A stretch of 64,000 nucleotides of DNA, taken from positions 62,001 through 126,000 of the forward strand of contig NZ_NIBG01000009.1 of the NCBI RefSeq assembly GCF_002270055.1, read 5' to 3'. The DNA is from Anaeromicrobium sediminis (GTDB lineage: Bacteria; Bacillota; Clostridia; Peptostreptococcales; Thermotaleaceae). Each line of letters starts with the position of its first letter. The first letter of the stretch is position 1. Of this stretch, positions 1 to 8,248 are shown in pieces. A program made the translations under genes and the position numbers. The notes below the pieces were generated by a model, which was not told the origin of the DNA, made no database searches, and worked only from the letters and a program-made list of their open reading frames with translations.

Positions 1-508
1 TCAAGTTTGCAACTAGATTTGCACTAGATGACATGGGAGAGCATCTATCCCCAAAATAAGCTCCACCTATTATGGCACCAGCTGCAACACTAAGGTCTAT
101 ACCTCCACCCTTTGCCATTATGATTAAGGCCACCCCCACTGTAGAAGTTGTTCCAAAGGCAGTTCCTAATAAAAATGACATTAGAGAACTAATTAAAAAG
201 GCATAAAGGATAAAGTAGTTAGGATTCATATATTTAATTCCATAATAAACTATGCCAGCCACCGTTCCAGAAGCCATCCACACAGATGTTATGGCTCCGA
301 TTAATAAAAAAATCTTTAAAACTATAAGAGCTTTTTTTACCCCACTATAAGCCATAGCTAATATACTTTTAAATGAATATCCACGCCTCATACTAATATA
401 GGAAAAGGTTAAAAGGGCTATTAAAAGAGGATAAGCAATAAAAAAACCTTTCCATATGGATATTATCAATGAACAAAATACTAATAGTATTCCTAATAAA
501 AGATCCAA
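1..508 (-). CDS. NhaC-family Na+/H+ antiporter, 5' part only
   Basis: This gene runs off the left edge of the window, so only about the first 169 residues are visible. The frame opens with TTG at 508, preceded by GAGGTG at a good distance; no ATG fits. The translation is strongly hydrophobic with several membrane spans and ends in the visible part with GAYFGDRCSPMSSSANLVA, which matches the conserved Gly-Asp-x-x-Ser-Pro loop of NhaC-type antiporters. Such proteins exchange sodium for protons or move small solutes across the membrane. It lies downstream of the AraC-type gene on the same strand but a strong hairpin separates them, so it is probably its own unit. The substrate cannot be told from the sequence. 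Confidence 0.8.
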   Translation of the reverse strand, partial: MDLLLGILLVFCSLIISIWKGFFIAYPLLIALLTFSYISMRRGYSFKSILAMAYSGVKKALIVLKIFLLIGAITSVWMASGTVAGIVYYGIKYMNPNYFILYAFLISSLMSFLLGTAFGTTSTVGVALIIMAKGGGIDLSVAAGAIIGGAYFGDRCSPMSSSANLVANL

Positions 509-604
509 AATAATCACCTCACAAGTTAATATTACATTCATGTCACATATATGTTAGCACATATTTAGGCCATGGGCAAAAGAATGTAAATACACTATAA
601 ATTT

Positions 605-648
605 AAATAAAAAGTAGGAAGAACTTTAGTTCTTCCTACTTTTTATTT
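605..648 (-). terminator. Terminator after the AraC-GH39 gene
   Basis: A perfect 20-bp inverted repeat with a TTTA loop (AAATAAAAAGTAGGAAGAAC and its complement) lies just past the stop codon of the AraC-type gene. Its arms end in A/T runs on both strands, so it could stop transcription in either direction. It separates the regulator from the antiporter gene. Confidence 0.85.
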
Positions 649-653
649 AAGTT

Positions 654-2894
654 CTATATTTTTTCAATTTGAATGAGCTTTACCGTATCATTACCTAAGT
701 CTTCTCGTATAGTATAAGATTGATCAATATAAGTAGTGGCAATAGATAAATCCATTTGTTCCTTGTAATTTAAATACTCTAAATCTTCTGAAGTTAAGTT
801 ATTTGAAGCACCAAGGTCTATCCATGCATTAAATATACAACCGCTACGACTAGATAAAGTATAAGTTTTAAACTTATATTTACCATTGCTTAAATTTAAT
901 GTAACTTCAATGTGTGTTTTATTGTCAATAAGAACTTCTTTAGCTCCTTTATATTGTTCAAAGGTTAGCATGGAATAATCTTTTATTTCAGAATAATTAT
1001 ATAATAAAATTTGAAATTTGTTATTGTTCCTCAATATTAAATAATTAGGTCCCTTTTTTAGAATTAATCCCTTTAATTTAGTTAGTAAGTAAAAGGAATT
1101 ATATGTAGGTTTTTTAAATCCATTATAAGTTAAAAGTCCAAGATCTCCATAAAACATTTTAGAACTTCTAAGATCATCTACAAAGGTTATTTGTCTACTA
1201 GATTCATCCAAGTCATTTAATATTTCGTTTATCATATAGGATGCTTTAAAGGAAGTATCATTTAAATAATGATTATTTTCAACCTTTATAAAATAAGTTT
1301 TTAGGTTCATTTTTCTAATATTTGCCAATAGTTCTTTTACTAGACTTTTTTTCTTTAAAAAGGCATCTTCAGTCATTTCCACAGACATGAAATCTAAATT
1401 TCTGTTTTCAAAATTAATTAGAAAATAAAGTTCCTCAAAGTTAGGAGCGGGAACAAATAGAATTCCAAATTTTAATTTTGCAAAGTTTTTCATTACTACG
1501 TTTATAGTTTTTACATATAGGCTAATAGATTTTTCATAATTCCTATCTTCACTGGAAAATTCAAATTTCCACCTTTGAACTTCATATAAACCATATCTAT
1601 CTATACAATGTTGTAAAAAATTTTGAAGAAGGGTATGCCATCTACTTAAGGAATATTTTTTAGAAGTATAATATAGTTCAATAAAGGGTTTTAAATTGTT
1701 TTTCATAAAAAAATCTAGTAAAGTATCTATATTAAACCAATTATATGTATTTTCTTCCTTATTATAAAAATACATACCTTCTGTGAATATGCCACTAAAT
1801 CTTATATAATCAAATTTCATTTCCTGTTGAATTTTCTTTAAATTATCTTGCCAGTTTGTATTCAGTCCATCATAAACTAAGTCAAAATACAGTATTTTCT
1901 CAAATTTATTATGCATTCCAACAGGCTTATTAATATCCACATTAATAGAGTGATTTAGTTTAGGATCTTCCTTTAAACTAATTCCTTGTTTTGTTATGAA
2001 AGATTTTATTATTTCCTTATAGTCATCAGGTATGTTGAAGGAATCACTATATACATAAGAATCTTTAGAGTTTATATTTTTTCTAAATTCATCAGGAGTC
2101 ATAGTATGTTTCTCTTTAAATAGTTTTGTATAAGATTTCACATTTGGAAATCCATTATCCAGTGCCACATCTATTATATTTTTATTAGTATATAACAAAT
2201 CCTTCATGGATTTATTTAATCTAAATTGACTAAGATATTCGTGAAAACCAATGCTAAGATTTTTCTTAAAGAGTTTTGACAGATAGTGAACACTTATAAA
2301 CTCCATTTGAGCTAAATCGGATAGGGTAATTTTTTGTGTATAATTATACTCAATAAAATTCATTATACGTCTAAGTCTTTCATGGGAGTATTTTTCATAG
2401 GACCTAATAGTTTCCTTATCTCCTTTGAAATTAGAGAGTAAATATTCTAATAAATACAAAGATTCCTTTAGAAGATGTATATGAGCATATTCATCATTAT
2501 CATAAAAGATAGACATCATTTTTGCTAGTAAGTGTCGTAGTTGCTCATATTTACTATTTTCCCCATTAAATAAAAAGGATTTACAATCAAGGGAAATATC
2601 TAGGAGTTTAGAATAATAGTTTTTATAGAATGTAGGATTTATTTTTAGGGAAAGAACTACCGTATTGTCACAGGCGTGGGTTAAACTGTGACCTTCATTA
2701 GTATTTAATAATAATAAATCCTTTTTTTCTAGGGTATAGGTTTTGTGACCTAAATCAACGTTTAATTTCCCTGATAAAACTAAAATAATTTCAATTTCCT
2801 TATGCCATAGCATGGGGTGTTTTTTTTGAGTCAATATGGTGAAAGTAAAGGGTAAATGTCCTTGATTATTAAAAAAATCATGATTATCATTCAT
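654..2894 (-). CDS. AraC-family regulator with C-terminal GH39-like domain
   Basis: A 746-residue DNA-binding regulator, far longer than a normal AraC protein (about 290). Residues 1-150 form a cupin-like sensor (HKEIEIILVLSGKLNVDLG). Residues about 170-280 hold two AraC helix-turn-helix units (ITLSDLAQMEFISVHYLSKL and DVALDNGFPNVKSYTKLFKE). From about residue 330 the protein resembles the beta-xylosidase family GH39 barrel. The usual Asn-Glu-Pro acid/base motif of GH39 is replaced by FEFSSEDRN, so the domain probably binds a ligand rather than cutting one. The start has a GAGGT site seven bases upstream. It faces the carnitine operon across a 405-bp gap and is the natural candidate to control it, though that is inference. 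Confidence 0.85.
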   Translation of the reverse strand: MNDNHDFFNNQGHLPFTFTILTQKKHPMLWHKEIEIILVLSGKLNVDLGHKTYTLEKKDLLLLNTNEGHSLTHACDNTVVLSLKINPTFYKNYYSKLLDISLDCKSFLFNGENSKYEQLRHLLAKMMSIFYDNDEYAHIHLLKESLYLLEYLLSNFKGDKETIRSYEKYSHERLRRIMNFIEYNYTQKITLSDLAQMEFISVHYLSKLFKKNLSIGFHEYLSQFRLNKSMKDLLYTNKNIIDVALDNGFPNVKSYTKLFKEKHTMTPDEFRKNINSKDSYVYSDSFNIPDDYKEIIKSFITKQGISLKEDPKLNHSINVDINKPVGMHNKFEKILYFDLVYDGLNTNWQDNLKKIQQEMKFDYIRFSGIFTEGMYFYNKEENTYNWFNIDTLLDFFMKNNLKPFIELYYTSKKYSLSRWHTLLQNFLQHCIDRYGLYEVQRWKFEFSSEDRNYEKSISLYVKTINVVMKNFAKLKFGILFVPAPNFEELYFLINFENRNLDFMSVEMTEDAFLKKKSLVKELLANIRKMNLKTYFIKVENNHYLNDTSFKASYMINEILNDLDESSRQITFVDDLRSSKMFYGDLGLLTYNGFKKPTYNSFYLLTKLKGLILKKGPNYLILRNNNKFQILLYNYSEIKDYSMLTFEQYKGAKEVLIDNKTHIEVTLNLSNGKYKFKTYTLSSRSGCIFNAWIDLGASNNLTSEDLEYLNYKEQMDLSIATTYIDQSYTIREDLGNDTVKLIQIEKI

Positions 2895-3299
2895 TTTTTC
2901 TACCTCACTTTAGATTATGTGAAAATTTCTTTGTAAATTAGCTTGAACAAAAAAAGACTATAAAGAGTATAAAAATTGTCCTTTTGCCTTTCGACAAAAT
3001 AAAAAATATAAAAACTTTCTATAATTGTAACAAAAAATACCATTAAATAATAGTACATTTTAGTTATAATTTAATTAACAATTGAGAAAAGACGAAAAAT
3101 GGAGAAAATTCAGAAAAAAATCAACAATCTTGATTAGTTTTAACTACTAAATTGTTTCTTTCTTTTCAAAAAGGTAATTTGTTAAGTGGGATTGCAATGA
3201 CCCTCTTTGAAAAGTGAAATAATAAATATTTTATTAAATTATAATTTTAATGCTATGAAGATAACAAAAAAACATGAAATTAAAGGGAGGAAAATTGGA
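2895..3299. promoter_or_regulatory. Divergent promoter region, AraC gene / carnitine operon
   Basis: This very AT-rich 405-bp gap separates the divergent regulator and the BKACE gene and must hold the promoters of both. I could not assign a convincing -35/-10 pair. A long in-frame extension of the BKACE frame (TTG at 3207) crosses its right end but has no good ribosome site. A run GTTAAGTGGGATTG at 3180-3193 resembles the arm of the hairpin downstream at 4198-4216 and may be a repeated site. Confidence 0.4.
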
Positions 3300-4175
3300 A
3301 TGAACAATGGAGTAATTATAACATGTGCCGTAACAGGATCAGGTGACTCTCACTTAAAACATCCTGGAGTACCAAGAACACCAGAAGAAATAGCAAAAGC
3401 AGCAATAGAAGCTGCAAAAGCAGGTGCAGCAGTAGCTCACGTACACGTAAGAAATCCTGAAACAGGTGATTCAGCTAGAGATATAGAGCTATACAAAGAA
3501 ACAGCAAAACTTATAAGAGAAAGTGAAGTAGATGTAATACTTAATATAACAGCAGGAATGGGAGCAGATTTCGTTCCAGATGAAGAAGATCCATCAAGAG
3601 GTGGTCCTGGAACAGATATGATTACAGCTGCTGAAAGAGTAAGGCATATAGAATTAATCAAACCTGAGATTTGTACATTAGACTGTGGTTCAATGAACTA
3701 TGCTACAACATCATACATAGCAACAATGGATATGCTTAGAGAAACAGCAAGAAGAATTCAAGCTTCCGGAGTTAAGCCAGAAATAGAAGTATTTGAATTA
3801 GGACATGTATGGCAAGCTAAGCAACTTATGAAAGAAGGATTAATTGATCCAGATCCAATATTCCAATTATGTATGGGAGTACCTTACGGAGCAGAAGCAA
3901 CAGTACAAAATATGGTAGCAATGGTAAATGCCCTACCACCAGGAGCAAACTGGGGATCATTTGCACTAGGTAGAATGCAAATGCCATGGGTAGCTCAATC
4001 AGTACTACTTGGAGGTAACGTAAGAGTTGGATTAGAGGACAATATATACTTAGATAAAGGTGTATTGGCTACTAATGAACAATTAGTAACAAGAGCTAAA
4101 GAATTAATTGAAAGAATGGGTGCAAAAGTACTTACTCCAGCAGAGGCAAGAGACAAAATAAAGTTAGTTAAATAG
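3300..4175 (+). CDS. BKACE-family (DUF849) beta-keto acid cleavage enzyme, probably for 3-dehydrocarnitine
   Basis: A 291-residue member of the DUF849/BKACE family, which condense a beta-keto acid with acetyl-CoA and split it into acetoacetate and a new acyl-CoA. Visible family marks are the metal-binding VAHVHVRNPETG near residue 45, FELGHVWQA, GVPYGAEAT and GLEDN near the C-terminus. The next gene is an L-carnitine dehydrogenase, so the substrate is most likely 3-dehydrocarnitine and the product betainyl-CoA, as for the Pseudomonas carnitine genes. The ATG at 3300 is chosen because GGGAGG lies nine bases upstream and the family starts at this point; an upstream TTG at 3207 would add 31 residues unlike the family. 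It is the first gene of the operon. Confidence 0.9.
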   Translation: MNNGVIITCAVTGSGDSHLKHPGVPRTPEEIAKAAIEAAKAGAAVAHVHVRNPETGDSARDIELYKETAKLIRESEVDVILNITAGMGADFVPDEEDPSRGGPGTDMITAAERVRHIELIKPEICTLDCGSMNYATTSYIATMDMLRETARRIQASGVKPEIEVFELGHVWQAKQLMKEGLIDPDPIFQLCMGVPYGAEATVQNMVAMVNALPPGANWGSFALGRMQMPWVAQSVLLGGNVRVGLEDNIYLDKGVLATNEQLVTRAKELIERMGAKVLTPAEARDKIKLVK

Positions 4176-4197
4176 ATATATGCAAATAAGGAAAACG

Positions 4198-4277
4198 TTT
4201 TTAAGTGGATTGGTTAGTAAATATTATCCATTTGTGACCACCTACGAATTATTGAGAATTAACCATCCACTTAAAAA
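4198..4277 (+). other. Intercistronic inverted repeat between BKACE and dehydrogenase genes
   Basis: The left arm TTTTTAAGTGGATTGGTTA (4198-4216) is nearly complementary to the right arm TAACCATCCACTTAAAAA (from 4259), with about 42 bases between. There is no T-run after the right arm, so it is not a classical terminator. In an operon it could mark an mRNA processing or stability point, or bind a regulator. Confidence 0.5.
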
Positions 4278-4308
4278 ATTCCAAAAGGTAATTTAAGGGG
4301 GAAAAATT

Positions 4309-5310
4309 ATGTTCATTAATAAGGATCAAGTAAAAACTGTAGCAATAATAGGAACGGGAGTTATTGGTGCAGGATGGGCAGCAAGATGCTTACATAGAGG
4401 AATTGATGTAATGGCTTCTGATCCAGGTGCTAATGCAGAAGAGGCATTAAGAGAGGTTATTGCAAATGCTGAACAGGCTTTACAAAAAATAGTACCTGTA
4501 CCTGAGGAGAAGAAAGGTAAATTAATATTTACTAAAGATATTGAAGAGGCAGTAAAGAATGCTGATTATATACAAGAAAGTGTACCAGAAGTTGAGAGCA
4601 TAAAAATACCTGTATTAAAGGAAATTTCCAAATATGCAAAACCAAATGCTATAATAGGAACTAGTACTTCAGGTCTATTACCTACAAGATTACAATCAGA
4701 GATGGTAAATCCTGAAAGACTTGTAGTAGCACATCCATTTAATCCAGTATATCTTTTACCATTAGTAGAAGTTGTAGGAGGAGAAGCTACTTCAGAAGAA
4801 GCTATAACTACTGTTATGGAATTTTATAAAATGATTGGAATGAAACCTTTAAAAGTTAGAGTTGAAATAGATGGTTTCATTGCAGATAGATTATTAGAGG
4901 CATTATGGAGAGAGTTATTGCATCTAGTAAATGATGATGTTGCCACAACACAAGAAATAGATGATGCAATTATCTATGGAGCAGGACTCCGATGGTCTAT
5001 AATGGGAACGGCTATGACTTATTATTTAGCTGGTGGTAAAAATGGAATGAGACATTTTATGGCACAATTTGGTCCTGCACTAAAATTACCATGGACAAAA
5101 TTAGAAGCACCAGAATTAACAGATGAATTAATTGATAAAATGGTAGATGGAACTGCAGAACAAGGAGCAGGTAAAGACTTAAGAGAATGGGAGCAATTAA
5201 GAGATAATTGCTTAGTATCAATCATGAAAGGTTTATCAGAATTTGATCATGGCGCTGGAAAAGTAATAAAAGAAGATTACGCAATCCAAAAAGAAAGACT
5301 TTCTTTATAA
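4309..5310 (+). CDS. L-carnitine dehydrogenase (3-hydroxyacyl-CoA dehydrogenase family)
   Basis: A 333-residue NAD-dependent enzyme that oxidises L-carnitine to 3-dehydrocarnitine. The N-terminus carries the Rossmann motif VAIIGTGVIGAGWAARCLHR. The middle has STSGLLPTRL and HPFNPVYLLPLVEVVGG, the catalytic His region of the 3-hydroxyacyl-CoA dehydrogenase superfamily. The C-terminal part (DGFIADRLLEALWRELLHLV) is typical of the carnitine dehydrogenase branch rather than of fatty-acid beta-oxidation enzymes. AAGGGGG precedes the ATG by a normal spacing. It follows the cleavage enzyme and precedes the symporter, a pairing that supports the substrate. Specificity is family-based inference; a related hydroxyacid dehydrogenase is the alternative. 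Confidence 0.88.
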   Translation: MFINKDQVKTVAIIGTGVIGAGWAARCLHRGIDVMASDPGANAEEALREVIANAEQALQKIVPVPEEKKGKLIFTKDIEEAVKNADYIQESVPEVESIKIPVLKEISKYAKPNAIIGTSTSGLLPTRLQSEMVNPERLVVAHPFNPVYLLPLVEVVGGEATSEEAITTVMEFYKMIGMKPLKVRVEIDGFIADRLLEALWRELLHLVNDDVATTQEIDDAIIYGAGLRWSIMGTAMTYYLAGGKNGMRHFMAQFGPALKLPWTKLEAPELTDELIDKMVDGTAEQGAGKDLREWEQLRDNCLVSIMKGLSEFDHGAGKVIKEDYAIQKERLSL

Positions 5311-5346
5311 GAACTCAAATAAAAAGAAAGACCTTATTATCTAATA

Positions 5347-5384
5347 CCCCCTCTTTGATTAATTTCAACCCCATAAAGAGGGGG
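5347..5384 (+). other. Intercistronic GC-rich hairpin
   Basis: CCCCCTCTTT and AAAGAGGGGG form a perfect 10-bp stem with an 18-base loop. No T-run follows. It stands between the dehydrogenase and the transporter genes and may tune relative expression by partial termination or mRNA stabilisation. Confidence 0.6.
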
Positions 5385-5412
5385 ACTAAAATATCTACAG
5401 GAGGTGTAGCAT

Positions 5413-5541
5413 ATGGGTCAAATTATCGTTTCGCTTTTCATCGGAGGATGGATGATATTTTTAGGAATATTTATGAATACGGTTTTGACAAAAGAGGAGA
5501 GAGGCTATAGAGAAAATAATTCAGTTAAGGAAGGTGAATAG
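5413..5541 (+). CDS. Symporter small accessory protein (42 aa)
   Basis: A 42-residue protein with one N-terminal membrane segment (IIVSLFIGGWMIFLGIFMNT) followed by a charged tail (KEERGYRENN). It starts at ATG 5413 with a strong AGGAGGTG just upstream, and stops five bases before the symporter ATG. Small one-span proteins encoded directly before sodium/solute symporters are known in many bacteria and are thought to be transporter subunits. The arrangement, ribosome site and charge pattern support a real gene. It is too short for most automatic gene calling. Confidence 0.8.
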   Translation: MGQIIVSLFIGGWMIFLGIFMNTVLTKEERGYRENNSVKEGE

Positions 5542-5546
5542 AGATT

Positions 5547-7148
5547 ATGAGTATATATATGGGTGGAGTTATAGTCAGTATTATACTTTATATTATAATA
5601 GGTAATTACGCAGGTAAAAGGGTTAAGGATGTGGACGATTACTATGTTAGTGGTAGAAATGCTCCAACTATCCTTATTGCAGGAACATTATTTGCGTCCA
5701 TGTTAAGTACTAATGGATTCATGGGTGATACGGCCTATGCTTATACGGGTCATATAACATTAATCGTTATAATAAATACATTGTGTGCTGGTGGATATAT
5801 ACTAGGACCTATGTTTTTCGGAAGATACTTAAGACGTAGTGAAGTTCTTACTATGCCTGAGTATTTTGGAAAGAGATTTAATTGTAAAAAAGTACAGAGA
5901 TTCGCTGGAATAACTACAGTAATATCCTTATCTGCTTATCTTTTAGCAGTAATTCAAGGAACAGGTCTTTTAATGCAAGAACTTACAGGTCTATCTTCAG
6001 GAATTTGTCTTTTAATAGCATGGTTTTGTTTTACTTCATTTACTTTCTATTCAGGTTCAAAGGGTGTAATTTTAACAGATACAATAATGTTTATCATATT
6101 CATAGCAGCTACTGTAGTAGCAGGTCCCTTCATATTTGAAAAAGCAGGTGGACTTGGTAATATAGTTACTAATTTGTTAGCTAGCTCTGATGCACCAAAG
6201 GATTTATTAGCTTATCATGGTACTTTAGCTGAAGGAGTTAGTGCATTTGATGCCATGTCTTATGCCATTACTATAGGTATTGTTTGGTTAATTACAGTAT
6301 CAGTAAGTCCATGGCAAGCAAGTCGTGGTCTTATGGCACAAAATGAGCATGTAACTATTCGTTCAGGTGTAGTTGCAGCCATATGTACTACTATCTTTTT
6401 AACTTTCCTTTATGTAATTGCAATTAGTATGAATCTTATAAACCCAGCTATACAACCAACTGAAAAAGTTATTATATGGGCATGTTTTAACGTTGTTCCC
6501 GCAATTATAGGTGTGTTTGTGTTAACTGGAGTTATGGCAGCTGGATTATCTTCTGCATCCACATTCCTATCTGTAGTAGGATTTAGTGCTACAAATGATA
6601 TTGTTGAAATTAACTTTAAAGATCAAAACCAACAACTTTGGTTTAGTAGATGGATAATGCTTGCAATTGGTATTGTGGCATTAATATTAGCTTACTTTAA
6701 CCCACCGGCAATAAGGGTAATATCTTGGTTTGCAAGTACTGTAATCGCAGCTTCTTGGGGACCTGTGGCATTTATGAGTGTTTGGAATAAAAAGATTACA
6801 GCTAAGGGTGCCCTATGGGGAATGGTAATGGGATTCTTCGGAAATGTGGCAGCTAGACTTATAAATAACTTCACACCAATTACCCTAAAGAATTTGTATC
6901 ATCCATTCTTTATAGGATTATTCCTAGGATTCCTTGGAATTTACATAGGAACTAAAACTTCTAAAGTTACTAAGGAAGAAGAAGAATTCTTCAAAAATAT
7001 GCACATTACTCCAGAGTCAGAAAAGGCTCCAGAATTATTTAATAGGGATAGACTTTATGGAAAAGTATTAATAGTTTCAGGAGTAGTAATTTCAGCAATC
7101 CTACTAGTATACTGGGCTATACCATTTAATAGTTTTGCTATTAAGTAA
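5547..7148 (+). CDS. Sodium:solute symporter (SSS family), likely carnitine/betaine uptake
   Basis: A 533-residue integral membrane protein with about 13 hydrophobic segments. The start contains DVDDYYVSGRNAPTILIAGTLFAS, the common N-terminal signature of SSS-family symporters (PutP/PanF type), and the core has AAGLSSASTFLSVVGFSATNDIV, matching the sodium-site helix of the family. It would bring a quaternary amine into the cell with sodium. Position within the carnitine operon and the preceding small subunit make L-carnitine the likely substrate, but the sequence alone does not prove it. The C-terminus has a further membrane span after a charged loop. Confidence 0.85.
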   Translation: MSIYMGGVIVSIILYIIIGNYAGKRVKDVDDYYVSGRNAPTILIAGTLFASMLSTNGFMGDTAYAYTGHITLIVIINTLCAGGYILGPMFFGRYLRRSEVLTMPEYFGKRFNCKKVQRFAGITTVISLSAYLLAVIQGTGLLMQELTGLSSGICLLIAWFCFTSFTFYSGSKGVILTDTIMFIIFIAATVVAGPFIFEKAGGLGNIVTNLLASSDAPKDLLAYHGTLAEGVSAFDAMSYAITIGIVWLITVSVSPWQASRGLMAQNEHVTIRSGVVAAICTTIFLTFLYVIAISMNLINPAIQPTEKVIIWACFNVVPAIIGVFVLTGVMAAGLSSASTFLSVVGFSATNDIVEINFKDQNQQLWFSRWIMLAIGIVALILAYFNPPAIRVISWFASTVIAASWGPVAFMSVWNKKITAKGALWGMVMGFFGNVAARLINNFTPITLKNLYHPFFIGLFLGFLGIYIGTKTSKVTKEEEEFFKNMHITPESEKAPELFNRDRLYGKVLIVSGVVISAILLVYWAIPFNSFAIK

Positions 7149-7228
7149 AAGTAAGAAAAGGACAAGGACCATAAATATTTAGGATGACTGAAAAGAATTG
7201 GAAATAGTTTGATCAAGGAGGCAGCCTT

Positions 7229-8200
7229 ATGGAGAAAGAGAGATTAGACATTTTTTCTAAAATGAGTGATCAAATGAAATCAGTTTTAAGGATACAGGAA
7301 GAAAGATCAAAGGAAACCTTTGTGACAAGTGATGATTTCAATGTATTAAGAGAAGCTTATAGTAAAGAAAGACAGTATTGGAATGAGGGGGCCCCATCTA
7401 TGAATCGTATTGTAAATACGACCATAGATGGACCCTATGGACAAATACCTATTCGTATATATTACCCTAATAATAATAAGAATAGTTGTTGTTCCATATA
7501 CATTCACGGAGGTGGATTCATATTAGGAAGTGTAGATACTCATGATAGAATAATGAGAATATTTTCTAATTATTCTCAAAATATCCTAGTAGGCATAGAC
7601 TATAGCCTTTCTCCAGAAAATAAATTTCCAGTGGCCTTAAATGAATGCACAACTGTTATAAAATATGTTAAGAATTATGGATATAAATATGGAATTAACG
7701 GAAATAAAATCAGTGTAGTGGGAGATTCTAGTGGCGCTAATCTCTCACTAGCTGCTATTTTACATATGAGGGATAAGGGCTATGATATTTCCTATATAAA
7801 ATCCCTAATATTATATTATGGCCTATATAGTTTAAGTAATTCTAAATCTATGAATCTCTTTGGCGGAACACATAATGGATTTAATCAAGATGATTTAGAA
7901 CATTATGCCATGTGTTATTTAAATAATGAAGATTACACCAATAACCCATATTTTCATTGTTTATCGGCTAACTTAACCCATGGTATACCTGCCACATATG
8001 TAGCTGTGGGTGATTTAGATCCACTATTAGATGATAATTTGAATCTACACAAGATTTTAAAGGAAAAGGGAATAAAATCTAAGTGTGATGTTTATAAAGG
8101 AGTATTACATTCTTTTTTACACTACTCAAAGGTGTTAGAAGAGTCAAAAACTGCTTTAGAAGCTGGGGCAAAGTTTTTGCTAGATAATATTAATAAATGA
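7229..8200 (+). CDS. Alpha/beta hydrolase, hormone-sensitive-lipase type esterase
   Basis: A 323-residue esterase. The oxyanion-hole motif HGGGF sits near residue 90, the nucleophile elbow is GDSSGANLSLAA, and the Asp and His of the triad fit DLDPLLDD and HSFLHY near the C-terminus. There is no signal peptide, so it is cytosolic. AAGGAGG precedes the ATG. Its place in the carnitine operon suggests either hydrolysis of O-acylcarnitine esters to free carnitine or a thioesterase-like step on betainyl-CoA; the first fits the family better. It is not a hotdog-fold betainyl-CoA thioesterase such as accompanies these genes in pseudomonads. The exact substrate is unknown. Confidence 0.75.
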   Translation: MEKERLDIFSKMSDQMKSVLRIQEERSKETFVTSDDFNVLREAYSKERQYWNEGAPSMNRIVNTTIDGPYGQIPIRIYYPNNNKNSCCSIYIHGGGFILGSVDTHDRIMRIFSNYSQNILVGIDYSLSPENKFPVALNECTTVIKYVKNYGYKYGINGNKISVVGDSSGANLSLAAILHMRDKGYDISYIKSLILYYGLYSLSNSKSMNLFGGTHNGFNQDDLEHYAMCYLNNEDYTNNPYFHCLSANLTHGIPATYVAVGDLDPLLDDNLNLHKILKEKGIKSKCDVYKGVLHSFLHYSKVLEESKTALEAGAKFLLDNINK

Positions 8201-8248
8201 AATTAAAATAATAAATAATTTGCAAAGGGTACGAAGGAGTGAATGAAT

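Noticed and set aside
3207-3299. N-terminal extension of the BKACE gene from TTG 3207
   Set aside because: The 31 extra residues are unlike the family and lack a ribosome site, while GGGAGG is well placed before ATG 3300.
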